Assembly: GCA_008729055.1 (NCBI GenBank)
Contig: SDUX01000002.1
Coordinates: 5,793,874-5,857,873 of the forward strand
Source: Pyropia haitanensis
Taxonomy: Eukaryota; Rhodophyta; Bangiophyceae; Bangiales; Bangiaceae
DNA length: 64,000 nt
Direction: 5' to 3'
The translations under genes were made by a program, and so were the position numbers. The notes beneath the pieces are model-generated. The model did no database searches. It was not told where the DNA came from and saw only the letters and a program-made list of their open reading frames with translations. Below, in pieces: positions 52,510 to 62,350 of this stretch (within the stretch, counting starts at the first letter, position 1; each line of letters starts with the position of its first letter).

Positions 52510-54250
52510 TCAACTGAGCCGCTCGAGCGCCTGCCGCTTGCGCTGCGCCAGCCGCAGCGCGGCCACCCGCCGGGCGGCGGCGGCGTCGAGCGCGGCCACG
52601 TCCCAGCCGTCCCCCCCATCGTCGGCGCCCGCGTCGTCGGTCCGCTCGCCCCGGCCGCCGGGGTGCGCCCGCTCCCAGTCGTCCGCCGCCGCCGCCACCG
52701 CCGCCGCCTCTGCCGCCCGCTCCTCCGCCTCCCACGGTGCCATGGGCGTGCCGCCGTCGCCGTCGCCGCCGCCATCATCGCCGGCGGCGCGGTCGGCGTC
52801 GGCCGGGGCGGCCACCACCACTTCCGCCTCGTCCTCGTCCCCCGGCAGCGGCCCGTACCCATAGTACCCCGCGGTGAGGCCGCCCGCGGCGGCGAGGAGC
52901 TCGGCCGCCGCCGCGGCGCGCGCGGCGCGGCGCGTCCGCCGCCGCGCGTCGGCGGCGGCGGCGGCAACGACCTCGGGCAGCGCCCGCGCGGCGCCGTAGT
53001 AGGTCGTGTCGCCGAGGCGCAGGGGGGTGGACGACGACGCGGCGGCCGCGGCGGCCGCGTCGGTGCCGTCCGCTGCGGCCGCCGTGGTGGTGCGCGGAGG
53101 GGGGGCGGGGTCGGGCGGAGGGCCCCCGAGCTGCACCACCCGCCTGTCCCAGTGGCGCTTTTCTCGGAAGAGGGCGTTGAGGGCGGCGTTGAGCGTGCGG
53201 ACCTCCTCGTGGGGGAGGGACGCTGTGGGCGGGGGGGGAGGTGGAGAGCACCAGGGGGAACGGGGGGGCGGGGGGAGGCAGGTCCAGCAAAAGTGAGGGA
53301 GAGCGACACAAACAGTAAACAGCTCCCACACGCCAAAAGGTGGAGCGAGCAGGCAAGATGAGCACAGCAATGGCCATGTGGGTGTGGTGATACGCGCCAT
53401 GTTAGTGCCGTTCCCGAGCAGTCGGGCAAGCGCGACTCGCCCAGCTCGTCCCCGACCAGCAAGTCGACACAGCCTACATTTCGACGCGGCACGCGCGCAA
53501 AAGAAAACAACAAAGAGGGTCTGCACCCACCAAGGGACACCACGGGGGCGACGGGGAGGCAGGAAGCGGGCTGGCCAGGCGTACGGTTTTGGATTTCGAG
53601 CATCTTGGTACCAATCTCGCCGACCAGCTGCCGCCGCCACCGCTGGGCGTCGCCAACGTCCTCGACCAGGCTCGCCAGGTACGGCCGCCGCTGCCGATGG
53701 CGGGAGGGAAGGCAAAAAAAAAAGTTGGCACGGGAGGGGGAGAGGAGAGGGGATGTGCATCAGCACCCATACCAACGCTACCGTGGGGGGACGCCCCACC
53801 GCGCGCGCGCGCGCGTTAGTGCCGGACCACCTCCGCGACCGCCGCAGACCATCGACGTGCCGCGGTGGCCACGCGCCGTCGCGCCAAAACCCCACGCCGC
53901 GGCCTCGACCGGCGCCACGGCCCGCCAATTAGCTGCACGGATAAAAGGACTGGCCAGCCCGGGTGCATCCACCCCGTACCCCCGCCTCCTCCCCACCTCG
54001 CCCCTTTCACCCGCCCTCTGCCAACGACGCTCCGTGACGACGCCCCCCCCCCCTCCCCCCCCCCCCGTGACGCGCTTGCACCCCCCCCCCCTCTCTCTGA
54101 CCGCCGCGGCCCGTGACGAGAACGTACCTGCACGCGCTTGGGACCGCCAATGCCGCTGCCGCGGATGGACGTGCCGTCGCCCTCCGCCTCGGCCTTTTGG
54201 GAGAGGAAGCGGTGGAGCATGGACCGCGCCTTCTCCGCGTCCCGCGCCAT
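52510..54250 (-). CDS. ISY1: Pre-mRNA splicing factor ISY1
   Basis: Component of the NineTeen-related/catalytic spliceosome, with a role in first-step fidelity. Exons (complement): 54128-54250, 53585-53690, 52510-53222; introns begin GTACGT and GTACGC and end GGCAG and CACAG. Joining gives 313 residues without any frame problem. Exon 1: MARDAEKARSMLHRFLSQKA. Exon 2: RRPYLASLVEDVGDAQRWRR, QLVGEIGTKMLEIQN. Exon 3: EEVRTLNAALNALFREKRHW, DRRVVQLGGPP and, after an Ala/Thr-rich insert, DTTYYGAARALPEVV and AGYYGYGPLPGDEDEAEVVV. These match the ISY1 order RRPYLAS...EkWRRqiireI...IQN...LN...LLrEKxHWexrIxeLGG...YfGAAkdLPgVrel...YYGYrDedd. The C-terminus is an acidic, Ala-rich helix (ALRLAQRKRQALERLS). 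The upstream leader (54276-54375) is pyrimidine-rich on the coding strand. Confidence 0.92.
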
Positions 54251-54526
54251 GGTGGTGGGCAGTGTTCAGACAAACAGCGGGGTGGGAAGGAGGGTGGTGA
54301 GGGGGATAAAGGAGGAAAATGGGGGGGGGAGGGCGTAGAGGCAGGAGGGTGGCGAGGGGAGGGGAGGCGAAAGGATGATGGTTGGGGGGCAGAGCCAAGC
54401 AGAGCGAAGCCCGTGGTCAAGGAAGAGGCGAAGCCACACCGTTCCAAGTGACTAACAAAGCGCCATGGCCAAGGGCTGCACGCGCGAGCTAATACAATGG
54501 AGTATCATTTCTCCGACACGTGGCAA

Positions 54527-54623
54527 GAGCCTGTGGCAAAAGTGGATTGTGTAATACAGACCGCGCTTGACTACGAAATTCGGAAAGATGAAGACATTGC
54601 AGGTTCGTTTCCTGTCAGGCTCG
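54527..54623 (+). pseudogene. Degenerate tRNA-Arg(ACG)-like sequence
   Basis: The acceptor stem is fully paired (GAGCCTG 54527-54533 with CAGGCTC 54616-54622). The anticodon loop CTACGAA holds ACG at 54573-54575 and the T stem is GCAGG/CCTGT. It differs from the intact copy at 55186: the B box has T instead of A (GGTTCGTTTCC), the A box has one mismatch, about 15 extra bases sit in the D arm, and about 11 extra bases (around ATTCGGAAAGA, 54578-54588) follow the anticodon at the place of a normal tRNA intron. No T-run terminator follows. Either a pseudogene or a two-intron precursor. Confidence 0.6.
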
Positions 54624-55185
54624 CACCTGCGCCTATTTCGCGCGGCTGCTCTTGGAGGTGCTGTCCCCATCACGGCAGGACACTAACAGGACAGTGTGCT
54701 GCACCCAAAGGTGCTGCCAGCACAGACGGAGATCCGTTCTTCCCTCTGACATTGTTGTGACCATCAACATAGATGCACAGCTGGGTCAGGCACGCCAGGT
54801 GATGCAGCGCGCCCATGTCATCAAGGCCGAAGCCCGCCGCGGCTCCTACCTTGAAGTCCTCTTCCAGATGACATCCGGCCACTCGTGTGTCACGCGAAAG
54901 AGGCAAGGCGTTGCTGCCCACCGGGGGCTAGGCCCGTGTTCTTCTCTACGTTCGTGCCAGGAGTTGCGGAGGTGGCGAGAGGGAGCCCGGAGGATTGCGA
55001 GTTCTAGTGAAGACTTTGTTCCGAGCTGGGCGGCGGAGGAGCGAGCGGCAAGAGCCCAATGACGGCTCTGCACAGGGCGTGTCGCCTGTGTCAAGGCGAA
55101 CCTTGTCCCACCTGATGTGGGACCACGCAGTGATTCTTAGATGCTGTTGTGATTATAATCACGTTATTTTCGAGTGAGAGACACA

Positions 55186-55271
55186 GGGCCTGTGGCAAAA
55201 TTGGATACTTCACCATCAAACGCGCTTGACTACGAATCAAGAGATTGCAGGTTCGAGTCCTGCCAGGCTCG
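55186..55271 (+). tRNA. tRNA-Arg(ACG) with an enlarged D arm
   Basis: Acceptor GGGCCTG (55186-55192) pairs with CAGGCTC (55264-55270); the anticodon stem is CTTGA/TCAAG with loop CTACGAA, anticodon ACG at 55232-55234; the T arm is GCAGG-TTCGAGT-CCTGC. The internal promoter is intact: A box TGGCAAAATTGG (55193-55204) and B box GGTTCGAGTCC (55250-55260). Compared with standard eukaryotic tRNA-Arg(ACG), about 12 extra bases (near CTTCACCATCAA, 55208-55219) lie between the D loop and the ACGCG at the 3' side of the D stem, and the D stem itself has only two clear pairs. This could be an ectopic D-arm intron of the kind known in the red alga Cyanidioschyzon. Confidence 0.8.
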
Positions 55272-55278
55272 TTTTTTT
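55272..55278 (+). terminator. RNA polymerase III T-run terminator
   Basis: Seven T immediately after the discriminator base of the tRNA-Arg gene, as expected for Pol III termination. The degenerate copy at 54527 has no such run. Confidence 0.85.
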
Positions 55279-56131
55279 GCCACTGCGGGTGCCGGAAATG
55301 CATTCGCCGCAGGGCTCTGACCTTCTATTTTCACCAGTGGTCGAAAGGGGGGGTGCAGAGCGAGGAGTTGGCGGGCAGACCCCAGGAAGAGCGAAAGGAG
55401 TGTTCGGCATTGCTCGTGACAGACCGCTCTGGATGTGAGGCGTACGTTTGCGAGGGAGGGAAGTGGATTAGACCATGACGGCATCGAAGCGACGAGTGTT
55501 GTCGTCCGTATACTCTCGGCACTTGGCCTCAGTAACGCCTGAAGGGTGCTACGTGGCACAGCAAGTGGCAGCCAGTTGGTCTTGTTCACCATGGAACCAG
55601 TCCATCCCAATTGTTGCTTTTCGAATTTCGATCGGTTGCAACCGGTTTCCTGAAACCGGTTGCCAACCCCTACTTCCGCCCGAGGCTTTCGCCCTGGTGT
55701 CGGTCTTGGCTGAGGGAACGCTCGTGAGTGCATGCAACGTCCGTCTTGGCCAGCTGGCCGTGCCGAGCTGGGCCACCCCCCTCTTCCCCGCTGGGATCGT
55801 GTGCTTCCGCTGTGGCAGCTGCCGCCATAGGGGTTGGTGGCGCTCTCGCCGCGCCCGCCGCGTTTTGTCACGCGCCCACCGCCGGCTGTTGGTTGCCGCG
55901 TGGTGGCAGCCGTGACCCAGGCGTGACGGACGCTCGTCGCTAGTGGCGACACTTCCTCTGCCCGTCCCCGTGGCTGCCGCCCTCTTCTTCCCTCTGGTCA
56001 ATCCTCTGCTCTTCCCCCCTTCTCTCCTATCTCTCCCTCTCTTCACCCTCCTGGTTCCGTTCCACCCTCCTCCCATCAGCGTCGGCCCAACCTTTTCCCT
56101 CTGCTGCCCGTTGCCCGGCCGGCGCGCAGCC
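55279..56131 (+). promoter_or_regulatory. Spacer and pyrimidine leader of the golgin gene
   Basis: Moderate GC at 55280-55700 with no supported gene. From 55950 to 56125 the plus strand is nearly all C/T with TTTTCCCTCTG near the end, leading to the ATG at 56132. Confidence 0.4.
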
Positions 56132-59099
56132 ATGTCCTTCCTCAGCCGCGCTCTGCGCAAAGCCGAGGTCTTCTTGGAGCAGGTGGACGAGCAGGTTGTC
56201 TCTGCGTCGCGGGTGCTTGGCGACACCGACGCCGACGATGGTGGTGGCGGTGGCGACGGGGACGGCGGCCTGCTGTCCACGTCCGTCTCGTTTGACGGCG
56301 ACTTTCCGTTTGCGTCGGTCGCGTCGGCGGCGTCCCTGCCGGCGGGCGGCACCGGCGCCGGCGCCGGCGGCGCGCAGCCGCCCGCCGCCGGCCGTGGCGT
56401 GCAGCGCTCCCCGTCGGGGGCGCGGCCACCGTCGGCGGGTCGCCGGCGGGCGCGCGCGGCGGGCATCCCGCGGGCGCCCCGGCGGTCACGCTCCAACGCG
56501 TCCTTCTCGTCGGCGGGCGGCGGCGGGGGCGGGGGGGCGGGGGCGGCCAACACCCCGGATGGGTCAGTGGACGGGGGAGACCTTGTGGCGTCGCCGCTGC
56601 CGCCGCCGCCGCCGCCGCCCGGCCTGGGGGGGAGCGGCCAGACCAGCGGGCGGAGGGGGCTACCGCGGTTGGAGAAAAGGGCAGGGGGGGGGGTGGGGGG
56701 GACGACGAGTGGGGTTGGGCGGCGGAACCCCCCAGCCGCGCCGCCGCCGTGTCGTCGCCCGTGAGGGAGGCGACTGGGGCTGCGGGGGGTGCTGCCGAGC
56801 CCCCCAACGCTGCCCCGTCTGTCGACGGGAGCGACGCTGGGTCCGTGGTAGCGCCGGCGGCGGGACTGCGGGTGGCCTCGGGGAGGGGCCTCGGTGTAGG
56901 CGCCGACGATGGCGGCGGCGGCGGCGGCGGCGGTGACGTAGCGGCGGCACCCGTGGGGGAACTCCCCCCTCCACCGGCGTCCCTTGCGCCCGCGTTCCGC
57001 ACCCCCTCGGCCATGAGTGTGGAGACGGGCAACAGCGGCGTGCCGTCCGCACCGCCGTCGCCCGTGTCCGCGGCGGGGTCCGCGGCGGGGTCCGCGGTGG
57101 CGGCCGAGGCCGACATGCTCCCGCCGAGGGGGGGGGGGCCGCCGCCGTGGTCGTTGTCGCCGTCCCGAGAGAGCACCCCATCGGGCGGCGGTGGCGGCGG
57201 CGGCGACGGCAGCGACGGCGGCGACGGCGGCGGTGGGGGTGGCGACGGCGACGGCGGTGGTGGCGGTATCCGCCAAGCGGCGGTGGCGGCTCGCCAGTTG
57301 GCTGGCCCCCCTGGCGGACGCGGTGCCTCCATCCCCCCTGTAGGCCCACAGGACGCCGACTCTCCGGCAGATGAGCCGGCGTCTGCCCTGTCAGACGAGG
57401 CGGCGTTCCGGTTGCTCGAGACGGAGAACGAGGCTCTGCGCAGGGAGCTGGAAGCCGCCGACGCGGACGCGGACGAAGGGCGCGCGCTGATAGAGGACCT
57501 GGAACGCACCGCCGCGACGCTGCGGGGGTCCCTGGCCGATGCCGAGGCGGACTTGGGGGCCGCCCTCTCCCGCGTCGACGCCCACTCGCGCCGTGCCGTC
57601 GCCGCCGAGGCGGCCGCCGCCGAGGCGGTCGCGACCAAGGCCGCCGCCGCTGCCGAGGCGGCCGACCTTGCCGCCCGCCTCGACGCGGCAACGACCGCGG
57701 CGGCGGCGGATGCGGCGGCCGCCGCCGCCCGCGTCGCCGACGCGGATGCGAGCGCCGCGGCGGCGCGCGTCGAGGCGGCCGCCGCGCACGCGGCGGCGGA
57801 CGAAGCGCGGGCGGCGCTCGCGGCGCTCCGCGGCGCCGACGCGTCGCGGCTCGACGGCCTCGAGGCGGCCGCCGCGGGCGCGGCGGCGGCGCTCGCCGCC
57901 GCCGAGGCGCGCGCAGAGGAAGGGCGCCGGTCCGCCGCCGCCGCGACCGACCGCGCACACGAAGCGGCGGCCCGTGCGGCGGCCGCCGAGGAGCGGGCGG
58001 CGGCCGCCGAGGCGCGGGCGGCGGCAGCCGAGGCGGCGTCGGGCGTGTCGTCGGGGGCCGGTGGGGAGGGGGGGGGGGACGAGGGCGGCAGACGGTCAGC
58101 GGCGCTGGCAGCGGCGATAGCGGCGGCGGTGGTGGCGACGGCGGCGAAGGCGGCGGCGGCGACGATGGCGACGCGCCGACAACTCCAACGGCTATGCGCC
58201 GCCGTCGGTCGGGTGGCACGGATGCGGCGTCGCGGGCGGCGGCGGCGGCTGCGGACGCCGAGGCGGAGATTGGCGCGCTCGCCGCGACGGTGGCGGAACT
58301 GGAGCACGCGCTCGAGACGAAGAACACGGAGCTCACCCGCCTGTCGGGCGAGGCCGCCGCCGTCCGCGCGGAGCTGGCCGACGTCCGTGGCGGCGGCGCC
58401 GCCACTGCCGGCGCCACCACCCCGCACTCGCCGTCCACGCCCGCCGCCCGTGGTGGCGGCGACCGGCTGGCGCGCGCCGAGGAGCAGCTGCGGCGGCTGG
58501 CCGATGGGTCGCTGCGCAAGCAGGCGGCGCTCGAGGCGGCGCGCGCCGAGGTGCGGGCGCTCGGCTCGCAGCTCGCGACGGAGCGCGCGCGGACGCGCGA
58601 GGCGCAGGCGCTCGCGACGAGCCGCGCGGCGCTCCGCGGCGGCGGCGCCGCGTCGACGGTGCTCGAGGTGGACCGCTGGGGGGGAGGGGGCGCCGCCGGC
58701 GACCGCGGCAGCGGCGGCGGCCTCGGCGGCGGCCTCGGCGGCGGCGGCGGCGGCGGCGGTGGGATGGACAGCCACCTCGGCCGCGCCACGTCGCGGCTGT
58801 TTGGCAGCGGCCTGCGCGCGGCGAATGGGCCGCTGGCGCGCCTGCGCCCGCCCCGCCGGTGGGGCCGCCGCGCCGCGCGCGCGGCCGACTTCCTCGACGC
58901 TGCCGGCGTGGCGGCGGTCGGCATCCTGCGGCGTGAGCCGGCGCTCCGGCTGGCGGTGCTCGCGTACGCGCTCGGCGTGCACGCGCTGGTGTGGGTGCTG
59001 CTGCACTGGCACGCGGGCGCCGCCGAGGGCGCCGCGGGGGGGGGGGTGCCCGCCGCGGCGGCCGCCGCGGCCGCCGCCCACGGCGCTCACCACGCGTAG
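56132..59099 (+). CDS. Golgin-84/GOLGA5-like Golgi tethering protein
   Basis: Long coiled-coil tether anchored in Golgi membranes by a C-terminal helix. N-terminus MSFLSRALRKAEVFLEQVDE, an amphipathic start typical of golgin-84. Then a Ser/Gly/Pro-rich disordered region and a coiled coil from about 57400 (AAFRLLETENEALRRELEAA, RALIEDLERTAATLRGSLAD, then Ala-rich heptads) through about 58640 (EAEIGALAATVAELEHALET). The C-terminus carries the family signature LDAAGVAAVGILRREPALRL followed by AVLAYALGVHALVWVLLHWH, which corresponds to the conserved ...GiFLRRYPiaRv...YmallHlWVmivL membrane anchor. Frame breaks at a G run at 56688-56702 (phase 2 to 1) and at GGGGGGGGGAC near 58070-58078 (1 to 0), both fitting one missing G. 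A very long antisense ORF covers the same ground and is a shadow. Confidence 0.85.
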
Positions 59100-59785
59100 G
59101 TGTACCGGGGGGGGGGGGGGGTGGGGGGTGGGAGGGGTGGGTGTCCCGTCTTGGGCCGCGTCACGGCCGCAGGTGGCGGGGGGAGGCGCCGCGGCTGGGG
59201 CGGTGGCGACCTTTGTTTGCCCTACGCCGTACTGCGACTGCTGCGGGCAACGCGCCGGCGCCGGCCTTGGCCCGCCGCGGTCGCGGGGCTTGGGCGGCAC
59301 GGCCGGGGGAGGGCGCCGTGTCCTCGCAATGGAGGCGGGGAACGGGATGGAGGCCGCCGACGAGGCATGACCCAAACAGTTTACACCGAAAACCGCAACG
59401 AAGAAATGCAAGACTGTGCGTGCCTTGCGGCGGGCTGTACCCTTGCTGGGGGATCCCGTGGTGGTGCGCGGCCTTCGCGGTGGCCAACGGTGGCCACTCG
59501 TCCCGCGCGTCCCCCCGTGCCCCGCGCCGCCGTGCCGCCCTCCCCGCCTTGTCCGTCCTCGCCCCTCCCTCTGGCCCGCCCCTTTCCCCAGACTGCCCAA
59601 GCCTCTCCGCCCTCCTTCCCCTACCCCCTTCCCCCCCGGTGCACCCCCTCCCTCCCTATACCCCCTTCCCCTCTCCCCTGCGCCCGCCAAGGCACCCCTC
59701 CGGTTGCGGCCTCGGCTCCCCAGTCGGGTCCCCCGTCCCGGCCGCCGCTGACACCCCGTGGCGCCCACGCAGGCCGCGCTCCGCC
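59100..59785 (+). other. Spacer and leader of the next gene
   Basis: Starts with a G run (59109-59130). Composition relaxes at 59370-59420 (CAGTTTACACCG region). From about 59500 to 59700 the plus strand is CT-rich, the leader of the DUF1995 gene. Confidence 0.4.
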
Positions 59786-60758
59786 ATGGCCTTTCTCCCC
59801 CCACCGCCGGCGCTGCTCGGCGGCGGCCCCCCCGCGGGCGCGGCGTTGGTCGCTGGGCGGCGGCCACACGGCCGCCGCGGCGGGTGGCGCCGCGGGATGG
59901 CAGCGCCGCGGCGGGCGGCCGGGGCGCCGCCGCGGACGCCTGTCCCCCCCCGTCCGGCCGTGGCACAGGCGGGCGCCACCGACGCGGTCACCCCACCAAG
60001 CGCAGGGGCTCCCACCCCCCCCCCCCCCTCATCCGCGGCCGCTCCCTGGCCGTCTCGTACACCGCGGCCGCGACCGCCGCGGCGGCTGCCATCACCGCCG
60101 CCGCCGCCACCGGCGCCACCGCCCTGACCGTCGACGTGCCACCCAGCCGCGCAGAGTCCCGGGCGGGCACCCTCGTCGGCCGCTACGAAGCGGACCTGTC
60201 GTTTGCGTCGGCGCTGCTCACCGCGCTCGGCGCCGCCGAGGGCCCCGCCGGCTGGGCACGCGTCGGCGAGGACGTGGAGATCCGGCACTGCGTCAACCCG
60301 CAGGGCGGCGGCGACTACCTCACCGAGGAGGGGCTGTGGGGGGTGGTGGGCGACGCCCCGACGGGCGCCGTCACCGTGCTGGGCAACGCGGGGGTGGACG
60401 TCGCCGCGCTGGCGGGGGTGGCTGACGCGGTCGCGGCGTCGCCACCCGGGGGGGTGGTGGTGCTCCTCAACGGGGGGGCGTCGCGCGTGACGTGGCTGGA
60501 CCGGCTCGGCTGGGGGCGCGGCCGGGCGGCGGCGGCGGCGGCGCTCGACCGGTTCGTGCCGGCCTACGCGCTGGCACGCATCGGGGGGGACGGCGTCATG
60601 GGCTACGCGTGGGGGGGGGAGTGGACGGTGTGGAAGGTGCGGGGGGGGGGGGGGGGGACATTGAGTGCGTGCCCGTGCTGGTGGGGCGGGGGGGGGTCAA
60701 GCCAAGTGTTAGTGACGCGGACGCGGCGGTCAAGCGGGGGGTGCCGGTGGCACCATGA
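59786..60758 (+). CDS. DUF1995-family plastid protein (LPA3/CDP-like)
   Basis: DUF1995 proteins are found in plants and algae, mostly in plastids; Arabidopsis LPA3 assists photosystem II assembly. The start MAFLPPPPALLGGGPPAGAA at 59786 resembles a plastid leader. The domain begins ALTVDVPPSRAESRAGTLVG and RYEADLSFASALLTALGAAE (polymerisation of the typical VdlPxSraEsxagtLvxRyexd), continues EDVEIRHCVNPQGGGDYLTE, AVTVLGNAGVDVAALAGVAD, GGVVVLLNGGASRVTWLDRL and RFVPAYALARIGGDGVMGYA followed by WGGEWTVWKV, and ends GVKPSVSDADAAVKRGVPVA followed by P at 60758. Frame changes occur at a C run (60017-60028) and a G run (60640-60658). About 320 residues. Family assignment rests on the N-terminal motif and the FxPaY...GY..g.W.vwr pattern. 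Confidence 0.7.
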
Positions 60759-62350
60759 GCCTCCCCCGGGGGGGCGGCGGGTTGGTTCATGCTGCGCGGG
60801 GTGGGGGGTATTGTTGTGTTTTTTTGTTTTTTTTCTGCCTTCTGGACGACTGGGTACGTCGTGTATTCTTCTTTCCCTCTTTCATCCTCGTCACCTGCTC
60901 GCAGCTTGTCATCAAGTGTACTGTACAGGCGGCGCTGGTCTGTCGCACTGGGTTCCCTCCACGCCGCTCTGCGTGTGGACGGCGCGCGCACCCGTTTGTT
61001 TCCCCCCCAGCACCACGACGGGTGGGACTCGATCTCGGCGCGCGGTGGCGTCGTCTCTCGCCTCGCCGTCGTCAGGCAGAGGGCTAGGGGAATGGGTGGC
61101 CCGCGGCGTGGATGTAAGGCGGCGGGGTAGCCGTTCGACCCCACCTCTGGCGCGGCGCTGTCCGCACCAAAGACGCCCACCCCCACGCCGCTCCCCTCGA
61201 GGCCCGCAGCGGGACGGCCTCCCCTCCCTGTTGGTGCCGCTTCACTCCCATCATCATGCGCCGTCTTGGCGGAAGAGGGGCGCGGACCCGCCCGCCGCCG
61301 CACGCCCCACGTGCACGCCGCCGCTCGGGTGCCGCGCGCTCGGGTGCCCTCGCACAAAGCGGGGGTGGCGGATACGGGAGAGCGGACACACGGAGGCGCA
61401 TCTCCCTGCGCCCTCGCCCAGACACTACTGTACAAGCCGATCTCCGCACCAATCTCTCTCTGACGGCTCGCCCCGACCACCCGCCACACTACCGACAGAC
61501 ACACACACAGGACCTCTCCACGGGGGCGGGGCGGAGTGGCCGCGTCTCCCGTCCACCCACCCGCCTGGCGCTGGCCTTGGTGTCGTCGCCAGAGGGCGGC
61601 GGGCGGCGGTTCGCCCGCCGAGCACCAACAAGGACGCTGCTGGGGACAGCCGTCACACCCACGAGATGCACGGGACGACAGCGTCCCCGCAACGAGATGT
61701 GAGCGCCGCTGCGAGATGCGACACGACCCCGTGGTCGCGTCGGCCCCCCCCGGGGGGGCCGACGCCGCCGCCGCCACGGGAGCCGCGGTGGTCCGCGCGG
61801 GGTCGTCGGCGGCACGCACGTTGTCGCCCATCGTCGGTTGGCGGCCCGAGGCGGGCCGCCCCGTTCAAGGCCCAGCGACGCATCCCACCGGGGCCACCCA
61901 TCAATCAATCAATCCAGTGTGAGGTGACCTCACCACAGACGATCATGGCCTGAATATCTCCACCGGATCCGCAGCCGGTCCCGCCAGGCCCCCCAGCACG
62001 TGGCTCGCGGCCACTGGCAGCACCGGCGGCCGGTCCATGTCGAGAATCTGGCACCGATCCCGAGCGGCGAAGCGGGGGCAGCGGCGGCCCGCGGCGGCAT
62101 CCCAACAACCGCCACCATCCATAATGGGCGTGACAGGCCGCGCTGCGTTCCCATCCCCCACCCGCGGTGAACAAGTTACACGCGGGCCAGCTGCCGCCGC
62201 GTGTTTCCGCGCTGGCTTGACAGGAGCGGGAGTGCCAAAACGCCTTTGTCCCATGGCTGCTGTCCAGCCCCCCCCCCCTCGGCGGGCCGCTCTCTCCTAC
62301 AAACGCAGGCCGCGCCTGCGTGACTCAGGTTGAAATCAGAGCCCTAGGGC
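60759..62350. other. Region without a supported gene
   Basis: T-rich stretches at 60815-60900 (TGTTTTTTTGTTTTTTTTC) follow the DUF1995 stop and may be its 3' end. 61480-61520 contains a (CA)n run. A minus-strand stretch at 61943-62060 (ILDMDRPPVLPVAASHVLGG, ending ADPVEIFRP) has protein-like composition but no start or partner exon could be found. Otherwise nothing recognisable. Confidence 0.3.

Noticed and set aside
54527..55271. Circularly permuted tRNA gene
   Set aside because: The order acceptor 5', D, anticodon, T, acceptor 3' is normal in both copies; only insertions are unusual.
55230..55952. Minus-strand ORF containing GRTRTCNLLIRSQ
   Set aside because: This peptide is the well-known false translation of an antisense tRNA (T-arm and anticodon arm).
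56142..59966. 1274-codon ORF on the minus strand
   Set aside because: Antisense to the golgin gene; its Arg/Ser/Ala composition mirrors the sense coiled coil and no domain is visible.
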